NCBI GenBank assembly: GCA_004134985.1
Contig: REGQ01000021.1
Span: forward strand, 1-64,000
From: Paenibacillaceae bacterium
GTDB lineage: Bacteria; Bacillota; Bacilli; Paenibacillales; Paenibacillaceae
Reading direction: 5' to 3'
DNA: 64,000 nucleotides
Shown here piece after piece: positions 7,217 through 15,715 of the stretch. Each line of letters opens with the position of its first letter. Position 1 is the first letter of the stretch. The notes under the pieces are model-generated. The model was not told where the DNA came from. It searched no databases and worked only from the letters and a program-made list of their open reading frames with translations. Position numbers and translations under genes: made by a program.

Positions 7217-7309
7217 CCGCAGCAAAACTTGCTTCGTAAGCAGTTGTTTGTTTTGTGGAGCAAGGCTCCTGGAACAGACATCGCAACAAAACTAACTCCG
7301 TACGCATTA
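7217..7309. repeat. Continuation of the 64-bp tandem repeat
   Basis: 7217-7240 matches the second half of a repeat unit (AGCAAAACTTGCTTCGTAAGC). 7241-7309 is one further, more diverged unit with GGAGCAAGGCTCC. Together with 6698-6915 this makes one array interrupted by a 300-bp module. Confidence 0.75.
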
Positions 7310-7312
7310 GTC

Positions 7313-7361
7313 AAAAAAAAGACAGGGATAGAAGGCACATGCGCCTTCCATCCCTGTCTTT
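7313..7361 (-). terminator. Strong intrinsic terminator
   Basis: AAAGACAGGGAT (7318-7329) pairs with ATCCCTGTCTTT (7350-7361), and GAAGGC with GCCTTC inside it. On the minus strand eight T follow. No convincing gene lies directly upstream of it, so it may end a non-coding transcript or be a second stop behind 7511-7535. Confidence 0.85.
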
Positions 7362-7510
7362 AACGTACGGCAAACACGACCATGCACCAGTGAACAGCCG
7401 AGCAGAGCAGCAGGAGAACAAGCTGGTCCGCCCTGGAGCGGAGAAGCCATTGTTATCCAGGAAACTGTCTGGCCTTTGGCCGCTATCCTGACATACATTG
7501 TTGATCGCAT

Positions 7511-7535
7511 AAAAAAGCGTGCTCAAAGAGCACGC
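7511..7535 (-). terminator. Intrinsic terminator at the end of the candidate small RNA
   Basis: GCGTGCTC (7517-7524) and GAGCACGC (7528-7535) form a perfect 8-bp stem with a 3-base loop, followed on the minus strand by six T. Confidence 0.85.
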
Positions 7536-7707
7536 AATTTTGCCGTTTGCAGGCGGAAATTGTCATGTCCTTAACTCAAGAGTTCAGCATGACAAACGTC
7601 TTGGAACAGACCTGCCGAAATTACAATCAGCAAGCACCACGAAGACTATTCATCATTACCGAATATCCAATTACGAGTTAAGAACACTTACCGACATCAA
7701 AATTTCC
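7511..7707 (-). ncRNA. Candidate structured small RNA of about 195 nt
   Basis: A promoter-like pair lies upstream on the minus strand: TTGTTT (plus 7735-7740) and TATAGT (plus 7714-7719), 15 bases apart. The predicted transcript has a closing stem, AATTTTG (plus 7698-7704) pairing with CAAAATT (plus 7536-7542). An internal hairpin of TTGTCATG/CATGACAA and AACTC/GAGTT lies at plus 7560-7595, and the terminator 7511-7535 follows. No protein frame fits. Size and closed-rod shape recall 6S RNA, but I see no sequence that proves this. Confidence 0.35.
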
Positions 7708-7988
7708 CCTTACACTATAGAATAGATAAATAATAAACAATTCATCGCGTTCCGTCAAGCCTGTAATCAGTTCCAAATTCGCGGATCAGGGGTTTCTGCC
7801 AGAGGAAGAAGAACGGCCGCGGCCAATCGTGATCTATACCAACCAAGCCTTTCTCTTGCCCGCTCGGCGTGTCGGCTGGTCAATCGCCCTTATCACGCAT
7901 TCTGTTACGTCAATCTGAGGCAGCGCTTCCCCCAACATGCCCACAATCCTGATTAGTACGCTATCAAATAAAGGGAGAAACGCTATTC

Positions 7989-10900
7989 ATGTCGAATTCA
8001 TCGAATATGACACAAATGTTAAGTAAAACATCATTGAAATATATCGCAATTGTTATGTTGCTTATCAGCGTACTCTCAGGTCTGCGATTGGCTTGGTCCA
8101 ATATCTTTTATACAGTAGAACCCCCTCCCCTGGTCAACGGCGTACTCGATATGCGCGGCCTGGATTTGGAGACGTCGCCTTCATTCTTTTTGAGTGGTGA
8201 ATGGCAATTCTACCCCAACAAATTACTATCGCATCAAGATGTGCAAGCCGAGGAAATCGAAGCAACCAAGATTACGGTGCCGGGAAAATGGGGCAGCGTA
8301 CTCAATCCTCATTCTGGTTCCTCATACGGGTTCGGAACGTATCGGCTGCGCATGCTGATCGATCCGCTGAAGAAGCCTGTCGCTTTCTGGGTTCAAGGCA
8401 TTCAGACATCATCTGAAGTGGAAATCAACGGGTCAACCTCCGCCCAAAGCGGCAAGCTTGCCAAGAGCGCAAACGAGTACACGCCACGGAATGTCTCCTA
8501 CACGGCTATTTACGCTGTCGAAGGGACTACGGAGATTGAACTGCTTATTCGTGCTGCCAATTTTGATGCGCCGTACAACGGCGGAATTGTAAGCTCCATC
8601 CGTTTCGGCTCACTGGCCGCGATTGACAACGTGCGTTCTTACTCGATCGGCTTTCAACTCGTAACATTTACAATTTTGCTTCTTCATAGCTTGTATGCAT
8701 GCATTCTCTACCTGTTCAATCCGAAAGAACGGACCTTGCTGCTGACAGGTTTGTTAACGTTAACGATCGGCGTATTGGTTATAAGCAGTTATGATCATTT
8801 GCTCTTGTTTTGGTTGCCAATTAATTATACATGGGCGATAAAGATCAGGCTGATTTCATTTCTGTGGCAAAATCTTTTGATTCTGCTTGTATTCAGAAGA
8901 TTCTCTGCCGCACCCACGCGAAATAGATGGCTCCAAATGTACTCAGCAGCGCACTTTGTACTGACAGGCGTGTTATTGGCTGCACCGATTTCATTTGTAA
9001 GTGAACTTATCCATTACAAAGTGATTGCTGTCTTCAGTGTTATTCCATTGACCTGGTTCATCTATTTTGTAGGCGCGATGATCTTCAAGAAGCAGGCCGA
9101 CAAGGATGTTGTCTTCCTGCTGCTGACCGCGGCAGGCATCCTTTCCAATTTGTTATGGAAGCTGGGAGGGAGTTCAACGGTCTACTATCCCATTGATATC
9201 ATCGCGGCGATTGTCGGATTTTCTACCTATTGGTTTAAGAAATATTTTCGTAATGCCTTGGCAAATGCCAAAATGAATGAGCAATTAAAAAAAGCGGACA
9301 AACTAAAAGATCAATTTCTAGCCAACACGTCACATGAGCTGCGAACGCCGCTCCACGGCATTGTGAATATTGCGCAAACCGTTGTCACCAAGGAAAAAGA
9401 GAATCTGACCGACAAGAGCGTGAAAGACATGGAGCTGCTGATTACGATCAGCCGCCGGATGTCCCATCTGCTGGGTGATCTTCTCGATGTCACACGCCTT
9501 AAGGAGCATCGGATTGTGTTGAAGCAAGAACCCTTGCTCGTACAATCCGTCGTTCCAGGCGTCATCAGTATGTTGAAGTTTATGATTGAAGGCAAGCCTG
9601 TTCAATTGACGATGACGATTTCGGATTCGCTGCCGCCAGTGATGGCGGACGAGAAGAGACTTGTGCAAATCTTGTATAATTTATTACATAATGCCCTCAA
9701 ATACACGGGAGAAGGCGTCATTGATGTTTCCGCTGAGATGCGAGGCGGCCATGCCGTTATCTATGTGTCCGACACCGGGAGCGGTATGGACGAAGAGACG
9801 CTCTCACGGGTATTTCTTCCCTATGAGCAAGGGACTTACGATATGCGCGATGGCGGCGGGATCGGGCTTGGCCTTAGCATTTGCAAACAGTTGGCAGAAT
9901 TGCATGGCGGTACACTGACCGCCCGCTCGAAGCCGGGCAATGGTTCCATCTTCCGGTTTGAGCTGCCGTTGGCTGACCTATCGCAGCTCCCATTATCGCA
10001 GCAGCAGCCCGGACGGGTACAAGGTGACAAGCAAGCTGTGCCTGCGGATTTGATTATACCGAGCGACGCGGTCAGTGAAGCAGCAGCCTCGATTGCTGCG
10101 CCGCTATTAAGCGCTGGCCAAGTGAAGGTCTTTGTGGTGGATGATGATCCTGTTAACCTTAGCGTCTTGGTTGGCATCCTGTCCACAGAGCCCTACCACA
10201 TCACAACGTCCAGTTCCGCCCGCGAGGCGGCTGCAATGCTGACTACCGGGCAATGGGATCTGCTGATTGCTGACGTTATGATGCCGCACATGTCCGGCTA
10301 CGAGTTGACAGAGCGAGTACGGGAGCGCTATTCCGTATCCGAGCTTCCGGTTCTGCTGCTGACCGCCCGCAGTCAGCCTGCCGACATCTACACCGGTTTC
10401 TTGTCGGGAGCTAATGATTATGTTACGAAGCCTGTTGACGCGTTGGAGTTAAAATACCGGATCAGAGCGCTCTTAATGATGAAGCAGTCCATTAATGAAC
10501 GGTTGCGCATGGAAGCCGCCTACCTTCAAGCGCAAATTCATCCGCATTTTCTGTTCAATACTCTTAACACGATTATGGCGCTTAGTGAGATCGATACGGA
10601 GAAAATGCGAAGCCTTGGCGATGCCTTTGCATCCTTTCTGGAGATTAGTTTTGATTTCCTTAATACTGGGCAACTGGTTGAGCTTTCTCATGAACTCAGG
10701 CTTGTTGAAGCCTACTTGTATATTGAAACCGAACGATTCGCAGGCAGGCTGGCCGTCGTATGGGAAGTGGAACCCAACATCAACTTGCTCCTCCCTCCGC
10801 TTTCCATTCAGCCGCTGGTTGAAAATGCAGTGAAGCATGGCTTGCTTAGTCTAAGAAAAGGCGGCAGCGTCCATATTCGGATGGCTCGACAGAGCAGCTT

Positions 10901-11108
10901 CACGCTTATCGAAGTCAGAGATGACGGCAAAGGGATGGAACAAGCGATGGTGGATCAGTTGCTCCACCCCACCATGAAAGGCAAAGGCGGGATTGGCATC
11001 GTCAATACGAATCGACGCTTGATTCAACTGTACGGGCAAGGCTTATCTATCATTAGTAAACCGAATGAAGGAACAACGGTATCCTTTGTCATTCCCGACA
11101 GTCCATGA
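7989..11108 (+). CDS. Hybrid sensor with two histidine kinase modules and a receiver domain
   Basis: A 1039-residue membrane protein. After one N-terminal membrane segment (about 17-38) comes an extracytoplasmic jelly-roll-like sensor region (to about 215), then a block of about seven membrane helices (220-415), the 7TMR-DISM layout. Next is a HisKA kinase with SHELRTPLHG near 447 and its ATPase (GDxGxGM-like SDTGSGMD, GIGLGLSI). A receiver follows, with VDDDP near 715, phosphorylatable Asp in IADVMMP near 762 and Lys in TKPVD near 815. Last is a second kinase of the LytS/YehU type (QIHPHFLFNTLN near 849, ENAVKHG near 945). Carrying two different kinase families in one chain is the unusual point. 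It lies 90 bases before a Btr-like iron regulator, so a signal linked to iron or siderophores is possible but unproven. Confidence 0.9.
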   Translation: MSNSSNMTQMLSKTSLKYIAIVMLLISVLSGLRLAWSNIFYTVEPPPLVNGVLDMRGLDLETSPSFFLSGEWQFYPNKLLSHQDVQAEEIEATKITVPGKWGSVLNPHSGSSYGFGTYRLRMLIDPLKKPVAFWVQGIQTSSEVEINGSTSAQSGKLAKSANEYTPRNVSYTAIYAVEGTTEIELLIRAANFDAPYNGGIVSSIRFGSLAAIDNVRSYSIGFQLVTFTILLLHSLYACILYLFNPKERTLLLTGLLTLTIGVLVISSYDHLLLFWLPINYTWAIKIRLISFLWQNLLILLVFRRFSAAPTRNRWLQMYSAAHFVLTGVLLAAPISFVSELIHYKVIAVFSVIPLTWFIYFVGAMIFKKQADKDVVFLLLTAAGILSNLLWKLGGSSTVYYPIDIIAAIVGFSTYWFKKYFRNALANAKMNEQLKKADKLKDQFLANTSHELRTPLHGIVNIAQTVVTKEKENLTDKSVKDMELLITISRRMSHLLGDLLDVTRLKEHRIVLKQEPLLVQSVVPGVISMLKFMIEGKPVQLTMTISDSLPPVMADEKRLVQILYNLLHNALKYTGEGVIDVSAEMRGGHAVIYVSDTGSGMDEETLSRVFLPYEQGTYDMRDGGGIGLGLSICKQLAELHGGTLTARSKPGNGSIFRFELPLADLSQLPLSQQQPGRVQGDKQAVPADLIIPSDAVSEAAASIAAPLLSAGQVKVFVVDDDPVNLSVLVGILSTEPYHITTSSSAREAAAMLTTGQWDLLIADVMMPHMSGYELTERVRERYSVSELPVLLLTARSQPADIYTGFLSGANDYVTKPVDALELKYRIRALLMMKQSINERLRMEAAYLQAQIHPHFLFNTLNTIMALSEIDTEKMRSLGDAFASFLEISFDFLNTGQLVELSHELRLVEAYLYIETERFAGRLAVVWEVEPNINLLLPPLSIQPLVENAVKHGLLSLRKGGSVHIRMARQSSFTLIEVRDDGKGMEQAMVDQLLHPTMKGKGGIGIVNTNRRLIQLYGQGLSIISKPNEGTTVSFVIPDSP

Positions 11109-11199
11109 AGTAGTTCAGGCTTGCCTAAGCAAAGTTGCGTTTGGGAGCATTGTAGGCTAAATTGTTCTGTAGCTAGTCTTAAGGATGGTGGGATGCTTC

Positions 11200-12837
11200 A
11201 TGAGTAGAGATAGGAACATAACGAATACCGAATATTACGCACTCGATGGGATGTGCTTCAAGCTTCGGGAAATCGAGCATATTAATGATCATGCAAATAA
11301 ATGGAATCTCAGACTTCAGTTTATCGAATCCCACATGATTCTAGTTGCGGCAAGCGGTCAAGGCTGGCTGACCATTGATGGACAATTCACCGAGCTACGG
11401 CAGGGCAGCTTATACGTTTGCACGCCCGGTCAGCTCGTCGAGGCCGCCGCGCACTCTTTTGATGAACGCGGGTTATATCTTTTGCGCTTCGATGTGATTG
11501 AGGAAGATGAATCGTCAGCCAACACGATGCAGATTATTAAGCGGAATAGCAGCTTCCCAGTAAAGAAGGAAGTTATAGCTTCGTCTCCCGTATCCATCAA
11601 TTCTTTGTGCGAAACCATCTTCCATTGCATGCATGACGAGGATCGCCTAAAAAGATTTCGTGGTCAAATTCTCTTTCAAGAAGTGCTGCACACCATCCTT
11701 CAGGACGCACTGCTTGTACAAGGGATTGACTCGGAAGCGCTGCTAGATTACGTGAAAGACTATATAGAGCAGCATTATCAGCAAGAATTGACCATTGACC
11801 ATTTGGCCAAGGTCGCTGGAATCAGTCCCCGTCACTTTATGCGTTTATTTAAAAAAAGATATGGCTGCAGCGCGATCGACTATTTGGCAGCCTTTCGAAT
11901 CAAGCAGGCGCAACACCTTATGAGAACAGGTGGACAAAATCGTCTTCAGGATATTGCCCGCCATGTAGGCTACCATGATGATATTTATTTCCGGCGAAAA
12001 TTCAAACAGATATCGGGTATGCCACCCGCAGCATTTATGAAGAACAGCAGACTTAAAATTGCCGCTTATCACTTCGCCAACATTGGACAGCTGATTGCAC
12101 TGCAGATTACGCCTTTCGCCGCGCCGGCAGATCACCCCTGGACCGATTATTACAAGAGAAAGTATCAAATGGAAGCGATGCTTCCACTAAGTTTCAATGA
12201 ATCGATAAAGAGAGAAGAACTTCGACTGGCAAATCCCGATTTCATTATTGGCATCGATAGCCTAGCATCTGCCGAGGAACAAGCCGAGCTCAGCAAAATC
12301 GCACCTGTATTTTTTGTGCCTTGGATAGACAATGACTGGCGTATGCACTTGCGCTCCATTGCCCAATTTCTAGACAAAACAGCAACTGCGGAAGCTTGGC
12401 TTGATAACTATCATCGAAAGGTGCTGTTTGTCAGGGAACAGGTGAAGGACACATTCAAGGATGACCGTCTCCTCATTCTGAGAATCACTGGGGATCAGTA
12501 CAATGTTTTGGGCAGCCAAAGCCTCGCTACGGTGTTTTACGACGATCTGCATGTTCTGCCTGCACGCGGTGTTCATCGCATATCGTCTGAGCAGCAGATT
12601 ACGCCTGCTCAACTCGGCGATTTTGAACCAGATCGCATATTGCTCATCATCGACGAGGAGCCGCTCTCGCAATCGAGTTGGCGAACACTTGTTAATACTG
12701 AACATTGGCGCAGCCTGACAGCCGTCAGGAACAACCGGGTAGATTTCCTCCCTTCGTATCCGTGGGCTGAATACACGGCTTTTACGCATGACCTTCTGCT
12801 TGATGAAATACTAAAGCTTTGGCGGAATCGTGCATAA
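11200..12837 (+). CDS. AraC-family regulator with siderophore-binding domain (Btr-like)
   Basis: A 545-residue cytoplasmic regulator of the type of Bacillus subtilis Btr, which senses bacillibactin and activates its uptake genes. The N-terminal third is a cupin-like region. The AraC double HTH spans about residues 182-280 (LAKVAGISPRHFMRLFKKRY; IARHVGYHDDIYFRRKFKQ). The C-terminal 260 residues form a periplasmic-binding-protein fold like that of the neighbouring lipoprotein (DFIIGIDSLASAEEQ, KIAPVFFVPW, LTAVRNNRVDFLPS). An in-frame ATG 15 bases upstream is possible, but this start has the better spacing to GGTGGG. It lies just before a Fur-box dyad and the siderophore-binding gene, its likely target. 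Confidence 0.9.
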   Translation: MSRDRNITNTEYYALDGMCFKLREIEHINDHANKWNLRLQFIESHMILVAASGQGWLTIDGQFTELRQGSLYVCTPGQLVEAAAHSFDERGLYLLRFDVIEEDESSANTMQIIKRNSSFPVKKEVIASSPVSINSLCETIFHCMHDEDRLKRFRGQILFQEVLHTILQDALLVQGIDSEALLDYVKDYIEQHYQQELTIDHLAKVAGISPRHFMRLFKKRYGCSAIDYLAAFRIKQAQHLMRTGGQNRLQDIARHVGYHDDIYFRRKFKQISGMPPAAFMKNSRLKIAAYHFANIGQLIALQITPFAAPADHPWTDYYKRKYQMEAMLPLSFNESIKREELRLANPDFIIGIDSLASAEEQAELSKIAPVFFVPWIDNDWRMHLRSIAQFLDKTATAEAWLDNYHRKVLFVREQVKDTFKDDRLLILRITGDQYNVLGSQSLATVFYDDLHVLPARGVHRISSEQQITPAQLGDFEPDRILLIIDEEPLSQSSWRTLVNTEHWRSLTAVRNNRVDFLPSYPWAEYTAFTHDLLLDEILKLWRNRA

Positions 12838-12895
12838 AATTTTGTCGCTATCGTCTATATTCCGAAAATGTAAAATCATCTATACTCCTCATATA

Positions 12896-12933
12896 TGATA
12901 ATGATAATCAGTTTTACTAAGACGATTATCATT
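12896..12933. promoter_or_regulatory. Fur-box dyad upstream of the siderophore-binding lipoprotein
   Basis: TGATAATGATAATCA (12896-12910) closely fits the 7-1-7 Fur consensus TGATAATNATTATCA. A second half, GATTATCATT (12924-12933), mirrors it after 13 bases. TATGAT at 12894-12899 could serve as a -10 box covered by Fur. It indicates iron-repressed expression of the downstream lipoprotein and reductase genes. Confidence 0.82.
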
Positions 12934-12965
12934 CTAAAAAAGATTTTCAGGAGGGGCACCAGCGA

Positions 12966-13958
12966 ATGAAGCGACGTTTGATGGAAGGTTTGGCTATCTT
13001 ATTATTCGTAGTGTTGAGTACTGCCTGCGCAGCTAATCAACCAGAGGTACAGGAGAAGACCGACAATGCGGCTCAGCATGCTAACGACACGAGTGAAAGC
13101 GCCAATGATAAAGAGCGGGTCATTGCAACTTTAAAAGGAGACATAAGTATTCCGACGGAACCTCAAAAGGTCATTGGACTTTCTGTCGTTTACCCGGAGT
13201 TTTTATATGCGCTAGGCGTGACGCCTGTTGCCGTACAAAATTATCATCATGATTTCCCTTCCTATCTGGAGGAAGCGTTCAAAGATACGCTCAAGATGGG
13301 AATTGCCCAGACGCCGGATTTTGAAGCCATTCTAGCCTCTGAGCCGGATTTGATTATTGCGCCTGTCTGGTGGGCCGAGAAGGATTATGACCAGCTTTCC
13401 AAAATCGCGCCAACCGTCCTTTTGCCGCAGCGGGATAATTGGCGTGATGAATTACGAGATATTGCCGAGGTTCTCGGCAAGAAAGACCAGGCTGAAACGG
13501 TTATTCAAGATTTGCAGACGAAGGAAGCCAGTGCCAAGGAGAAGCTCCACAACCTGGTTGGCGACGAGACGGTTTTGTATATGATGGTGATGGAGAAGGA
13601 ACTCGTGATCTATGGAGAAGGTATTGATAGAGGCAGCTTCATCCATAAGACATTAGGTCTTAAGCCTATTAATGATTTTCCGCAAAGTGAGCGCAGTCTT
13701 TCGATTTCATTGGAAAAAATACCGGAGTACAACCCTGACCACATCATTTTGCAGCTCGATGACGAGTCCAGTGAACATGTACAGAACAGGTATAAGGAAA
13801 TGATAAACAGTTCATTGTGGCAAAATATGACCGCGGTTAAGAAAAACCAGGTTCATATTGTGGGAGGCAAGGAATGGTTTAGTCTGGGCATGTCTCCGCT
13901 GGCAGATCTCAATGCCATTGACGATGTCGTGAGTACTTTTGAAAACAAACAACAATAA
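12966..13958 (+). CDS. Iron-siderophore ABC transporter substrate-binding lipoprotein
   Basis: A 330-residue lipoprotein of the FhuD/FeuA type (Pfam Peripla_BP_2). The signal peptide ends in the lipobox LSTAC, with Cys at residue 21, so it should be anchored to the outer face of the membrane. Family features are VIGLSVVYPEFLYALGVTPV near 62-81, EPDLIIAPVWWA near 125 and the C-terminal VKKNQVHIVGG. It would capture a ferric siderophore, probably hydroxamate or catecholate, and pass it to a permease not encoded in this window. AGGAGGGG lies nine bases before the ATG. It sits between a Fur box and a ferric reductase gene and resembles the C-terminal domain of the upstream regulator. Confidence 0.92.
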   Translation: MKRRLMEGLAILLFVVLSTACAANQPEVQEKTDNAAQHANDTSESANDKERVIATLKGDISIPTEPQKVIGLSVVYPEFLYALGVTPVAVQNYHHDFPSYLEEAFKDTLKMGIAQTPDFEAILASEPDLIIAPVWWAEKDYDQLSKIAPTVLLPQRDNWRDELRDIAEVLGKKDQAETVIQDLQTKEASAKEKLHNLVGDETVLYMMVMEKELVIYGEGIDRGSFIHKTLGLKPINDFPQSERSLSISLEKIPEYNPDHIILQLDDESSEHVQNRYKEMINSSLWQNMTAVKKNQVHIVGGKEWFSLGMSPLADLNAIDDVVSTFENKQQ

Positions 13959-13971
13959 TGGAGGGTTTGCC

Positions 13972-14760
13972 TTGAACACGGTTGGCTTTCGTCAATTGGA
14001 AGATCGATTCCCCCTGACTACAGAAGCGCTCGAAAACACCGTGTTCACTTTACCTGCATCCGATTTACTAGAAGCAGACAATATCGTGCGCTTACTCGAC
14101 ACCTACGGCCCTCTCATCAAAGCAAGGGATCGTTCTGTTGCTGCAGCCTTTTTTGTCAGCTGGTATGCAGGGGTATGCAGCGCAGTGCAGCATATGCTGT
14201 TTCGCGGCAATGCGTTGGTTTGGGATTTATCATTATCTAATCTAACGATCCAATTGTATGCCGGTGACACCTTCCCTCTCTTTTCATTTAAAGTCAACGA
14301 GATGCGTTCTAACCCAATTTCAATTCTAGACCGTGATGTCTGGTGCAAGCAATTCCTCGATTTATTTTACCGGGAGCAAGTCACACCCTTGATCCGCATA
14401 TTATCTGAGCAGGTTCACATGAATGTCATGCCATTATGGGGACAAATCATCAACGCCATCTATGCGCAATTGGAAGATGAGCTGGCCGAAGCTCCTGATG
14501 AAGCCAGCAGGGAAAGGATCAGGGATCATTTTAAAACATTTACCCAAGGTATCGAAGCCAGCGCATTCGGACTCCGCAAAAACCCGTTTGACCGGAAACA
14601 GCGATCCATTGAACATCCAACCAACCCTGGTCATCAAATCGCAATGAAAAATGCTTGCTGCCTCGCCTATTGTCTGGACGCAGATTTCGGCTACTGCTAC
14701 GAATGCCCGCGATTAAGCGAAACGGACCGCTTGGGCATGAGAATGAATAGCAAATCCTGA
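13972..14760 (+). CDS. FhuF-like siderophore ferric-iron reductase
   Basis: A 262-residue protein of the IucA/IucC C-terminal/FhuF type, which reduces and releases iron from siderophores in the cytoplasm. The C-terminus has the cysteine cluster CC-x11-C-x2-C (NACCLAYC...YCYECP), which in FhuF binds a [2Fe-2S] centre; FhuF has x10 in that gap. The start is TTG, chosen because GGAGGG ends six bases before it; an in-frame TTG at 13939 lacks a ribosome site and overlaps the upstream gene. It follows the siderophore-binding lipoprotein by 13 bases, so the two form an operon: capture outside, iron release inside. Confidence 0.85.
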   Translation: MNTVGFRQLEDRFPLTTEALENTVFTLPASDLLEADNIVRLLDTYGPLIKARDRSVAAAFFVSWYAGVCSAVQHMLFRGNALVWDLSLSNLTIQLYAGDTFPLFSFKVNEMRSNPISILDRDVWCKQFLDLFYREQVTPLIRILSEQVHMNVMPLWGQIINAIYAQLEDELAEAPDEASRERIRDHFKTFTQGIEASAFGLRKNPFDRKQRSIEHPTNPGHQIAMKNACCLAYCLDADFGYCYECPRLSETDRLGMRMNSKS

Positions 14761-14899
14761 ACACTCTCAGCGTTTGCGACATAATGGTCTCGACAAACGT
14801 GGAATTGTTGTATATACCACGAAGGTACTTCTTAGTTCAGTTTATATTGTTTCAAAATAGGCTCAAAACCAAAATCAGATCTCGATGAAACTTGGGGTA

Positions 14900-14983
14900 C
14901 TGCTGCGGGTTCGCAGGGTGCTGCTGCGGGTTCGCAGGGTGCTGCTGCGGGTTCGCAGGGTGCTGCTGCGGGTTCGCAGGGTG
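14900..14983. repeat. Four exact tandem copies of a 21-bp repeat
   Basis: CTGCTGCGGGTTCGCAGGGTG repeats at 14900, 14921, 14942 and 14963 with no differences apparent. Identity suggests recent expansion. Frames remain open through it on both strands because the unit is a multiple of three, but no gene is supported. Confidence 0.95.
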
Positions 14984-14999
14984 TTTCCAATCGCCATTC

Positions 15000-15047
15000 A
15001 AAGCCGGATTTCTTATTCTAATTTTCAAAAGGTTAAAATCCGGCTTT
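15000..15047. repeat. Perfect 12-bp inverted repeat
   Basis: AAAGCCGGATTT (15000-15011) and AAATCCGGCTTT (15036-15047) pair over a 24-base loop. Neither strand has a T run behind the stem, so it is a weak terminator candidate. It lies between the converging reductase and acetyltransferase genes. Confidence 0.75.
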
Positions 15048-15143
15048 AAAAAGCGACCACTTCGTTTTTCCAACATCCCTGCAACCCTTCGCTGCCTTTC
15101 TCCCAGGAGGCAAGCATTAATTCTAGCTACTGTTTACAGCAAA

Positions 15144-15551
15144 CTAAATCGCTTTGGTTAATATGATTTCTAATGGTTCATTTTCCAACAGCAAGCATCC
15201 CGCATCTTTATAGCCCAATTTTCTGTAGAAATGCTGCGCTTCTTCATTGGCCAGGGTTGAGGTCATAACGAGTTTGCTGCCCTTTTTGTACATCTCATTT
15301 TCCCAAAAGAGAACGACCTGTTTGCCAAGCCCCCTACTCCGGTATGCTTCATCGATCCATAGCATGTTCATAAAGGGCGTATTGTCCCAAAAATACCCAT
15401 AACGCATCCAGCCAATATTCGCTGACTCCTGATTACGCAATATGTAGATTTCGTTCGCGTTTATTTTGGGCAATATTAGCCTCTCCAAGAGATGCTTGTC
15501 ACGATCCAAAATATAAGGATAGTCCGACACTGTTGCAAGTTCGATCTCCAT
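15144..15551 (-). CDS. GNAT family N-acetyltransferase
   Basis: A 135-residue acetyltransferase. The acetyl-CoA-binding segment is IDEAYRSRGLGKQVVLFWEN near residues 67-86, with R-S-R-G-L-G as the pyrophosphate loop. It ends with AQHFYRKLGYKDAG, the usual alpha4/beta6 region. The substrate is unknown. The ATG follows a GGGGAG site. It converges on the reductase gene across the repeat-rich gap and is divergent from the response-regulator operon, with the two sharing about 160 bases of upstream DNA. Confidence 0.88.
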   Translation of the reverse strand: MEIELATVSDYPYILDRDKHLLERLILPKINANEIYILRNQESANIGWMRYGYFWDNTPFMNMLWIDEAYRSRGLGKQVVLFWENEMYKKGSKLVMTSTLANEEAQHFYRKLGYKDAGCLLLENEPLEIILTKAI

Positions 15552-15715
15552 TGCAATTCTCCCCTTGCTATATCATTCTACTGACTCTATAATAGCTTCG
15601 ACAAACGCCCAGTATATCCCTCGTCTATGCAGTTGACTTCCGCTTTGTTCACCACGGCGCGAGGCAAGCAAGATGAACCGGGTTGTGCAAAGTAAAAAAG
15701 GTAAGGTGATTTGTA

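Larger units (their letters stand above)
14811..15110. repeat. Second copy of the intergenic module with a 21-bp tandem insert
   Basis: It shares parts with 6916-7216: one degenerate ATTGTTGTATATAC half-palindrome near 14812-14826, CTCAAAACCAAAATCAGATC (14863-14882), a CTGCTGC tract and CAACATCCCTGC near 15072. The palindrome trio is eroded here. This explains most of the 383-bp gap between the reductase and the next gene. Confidence 0.6.

Noticed and set aside
6698-7309. Possible CRISPR array
   Set aside because: Units are contiguous 64-bp tandem copies without unique spacers, and no cas genes are present.
7307-7526. Minus-strand frames of about 70 codons near 7.4 kb
   Set aside because: No ribosome site; they run between and into two terminator hairpins, and the composition is not protein-like.
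14852-15161. Frames through the 21-bp repeats at 14.9 kb
   Set aside because: Cys-Gly or His-Pro repeats that come from the tandem DNA repeat alone; no start signals.
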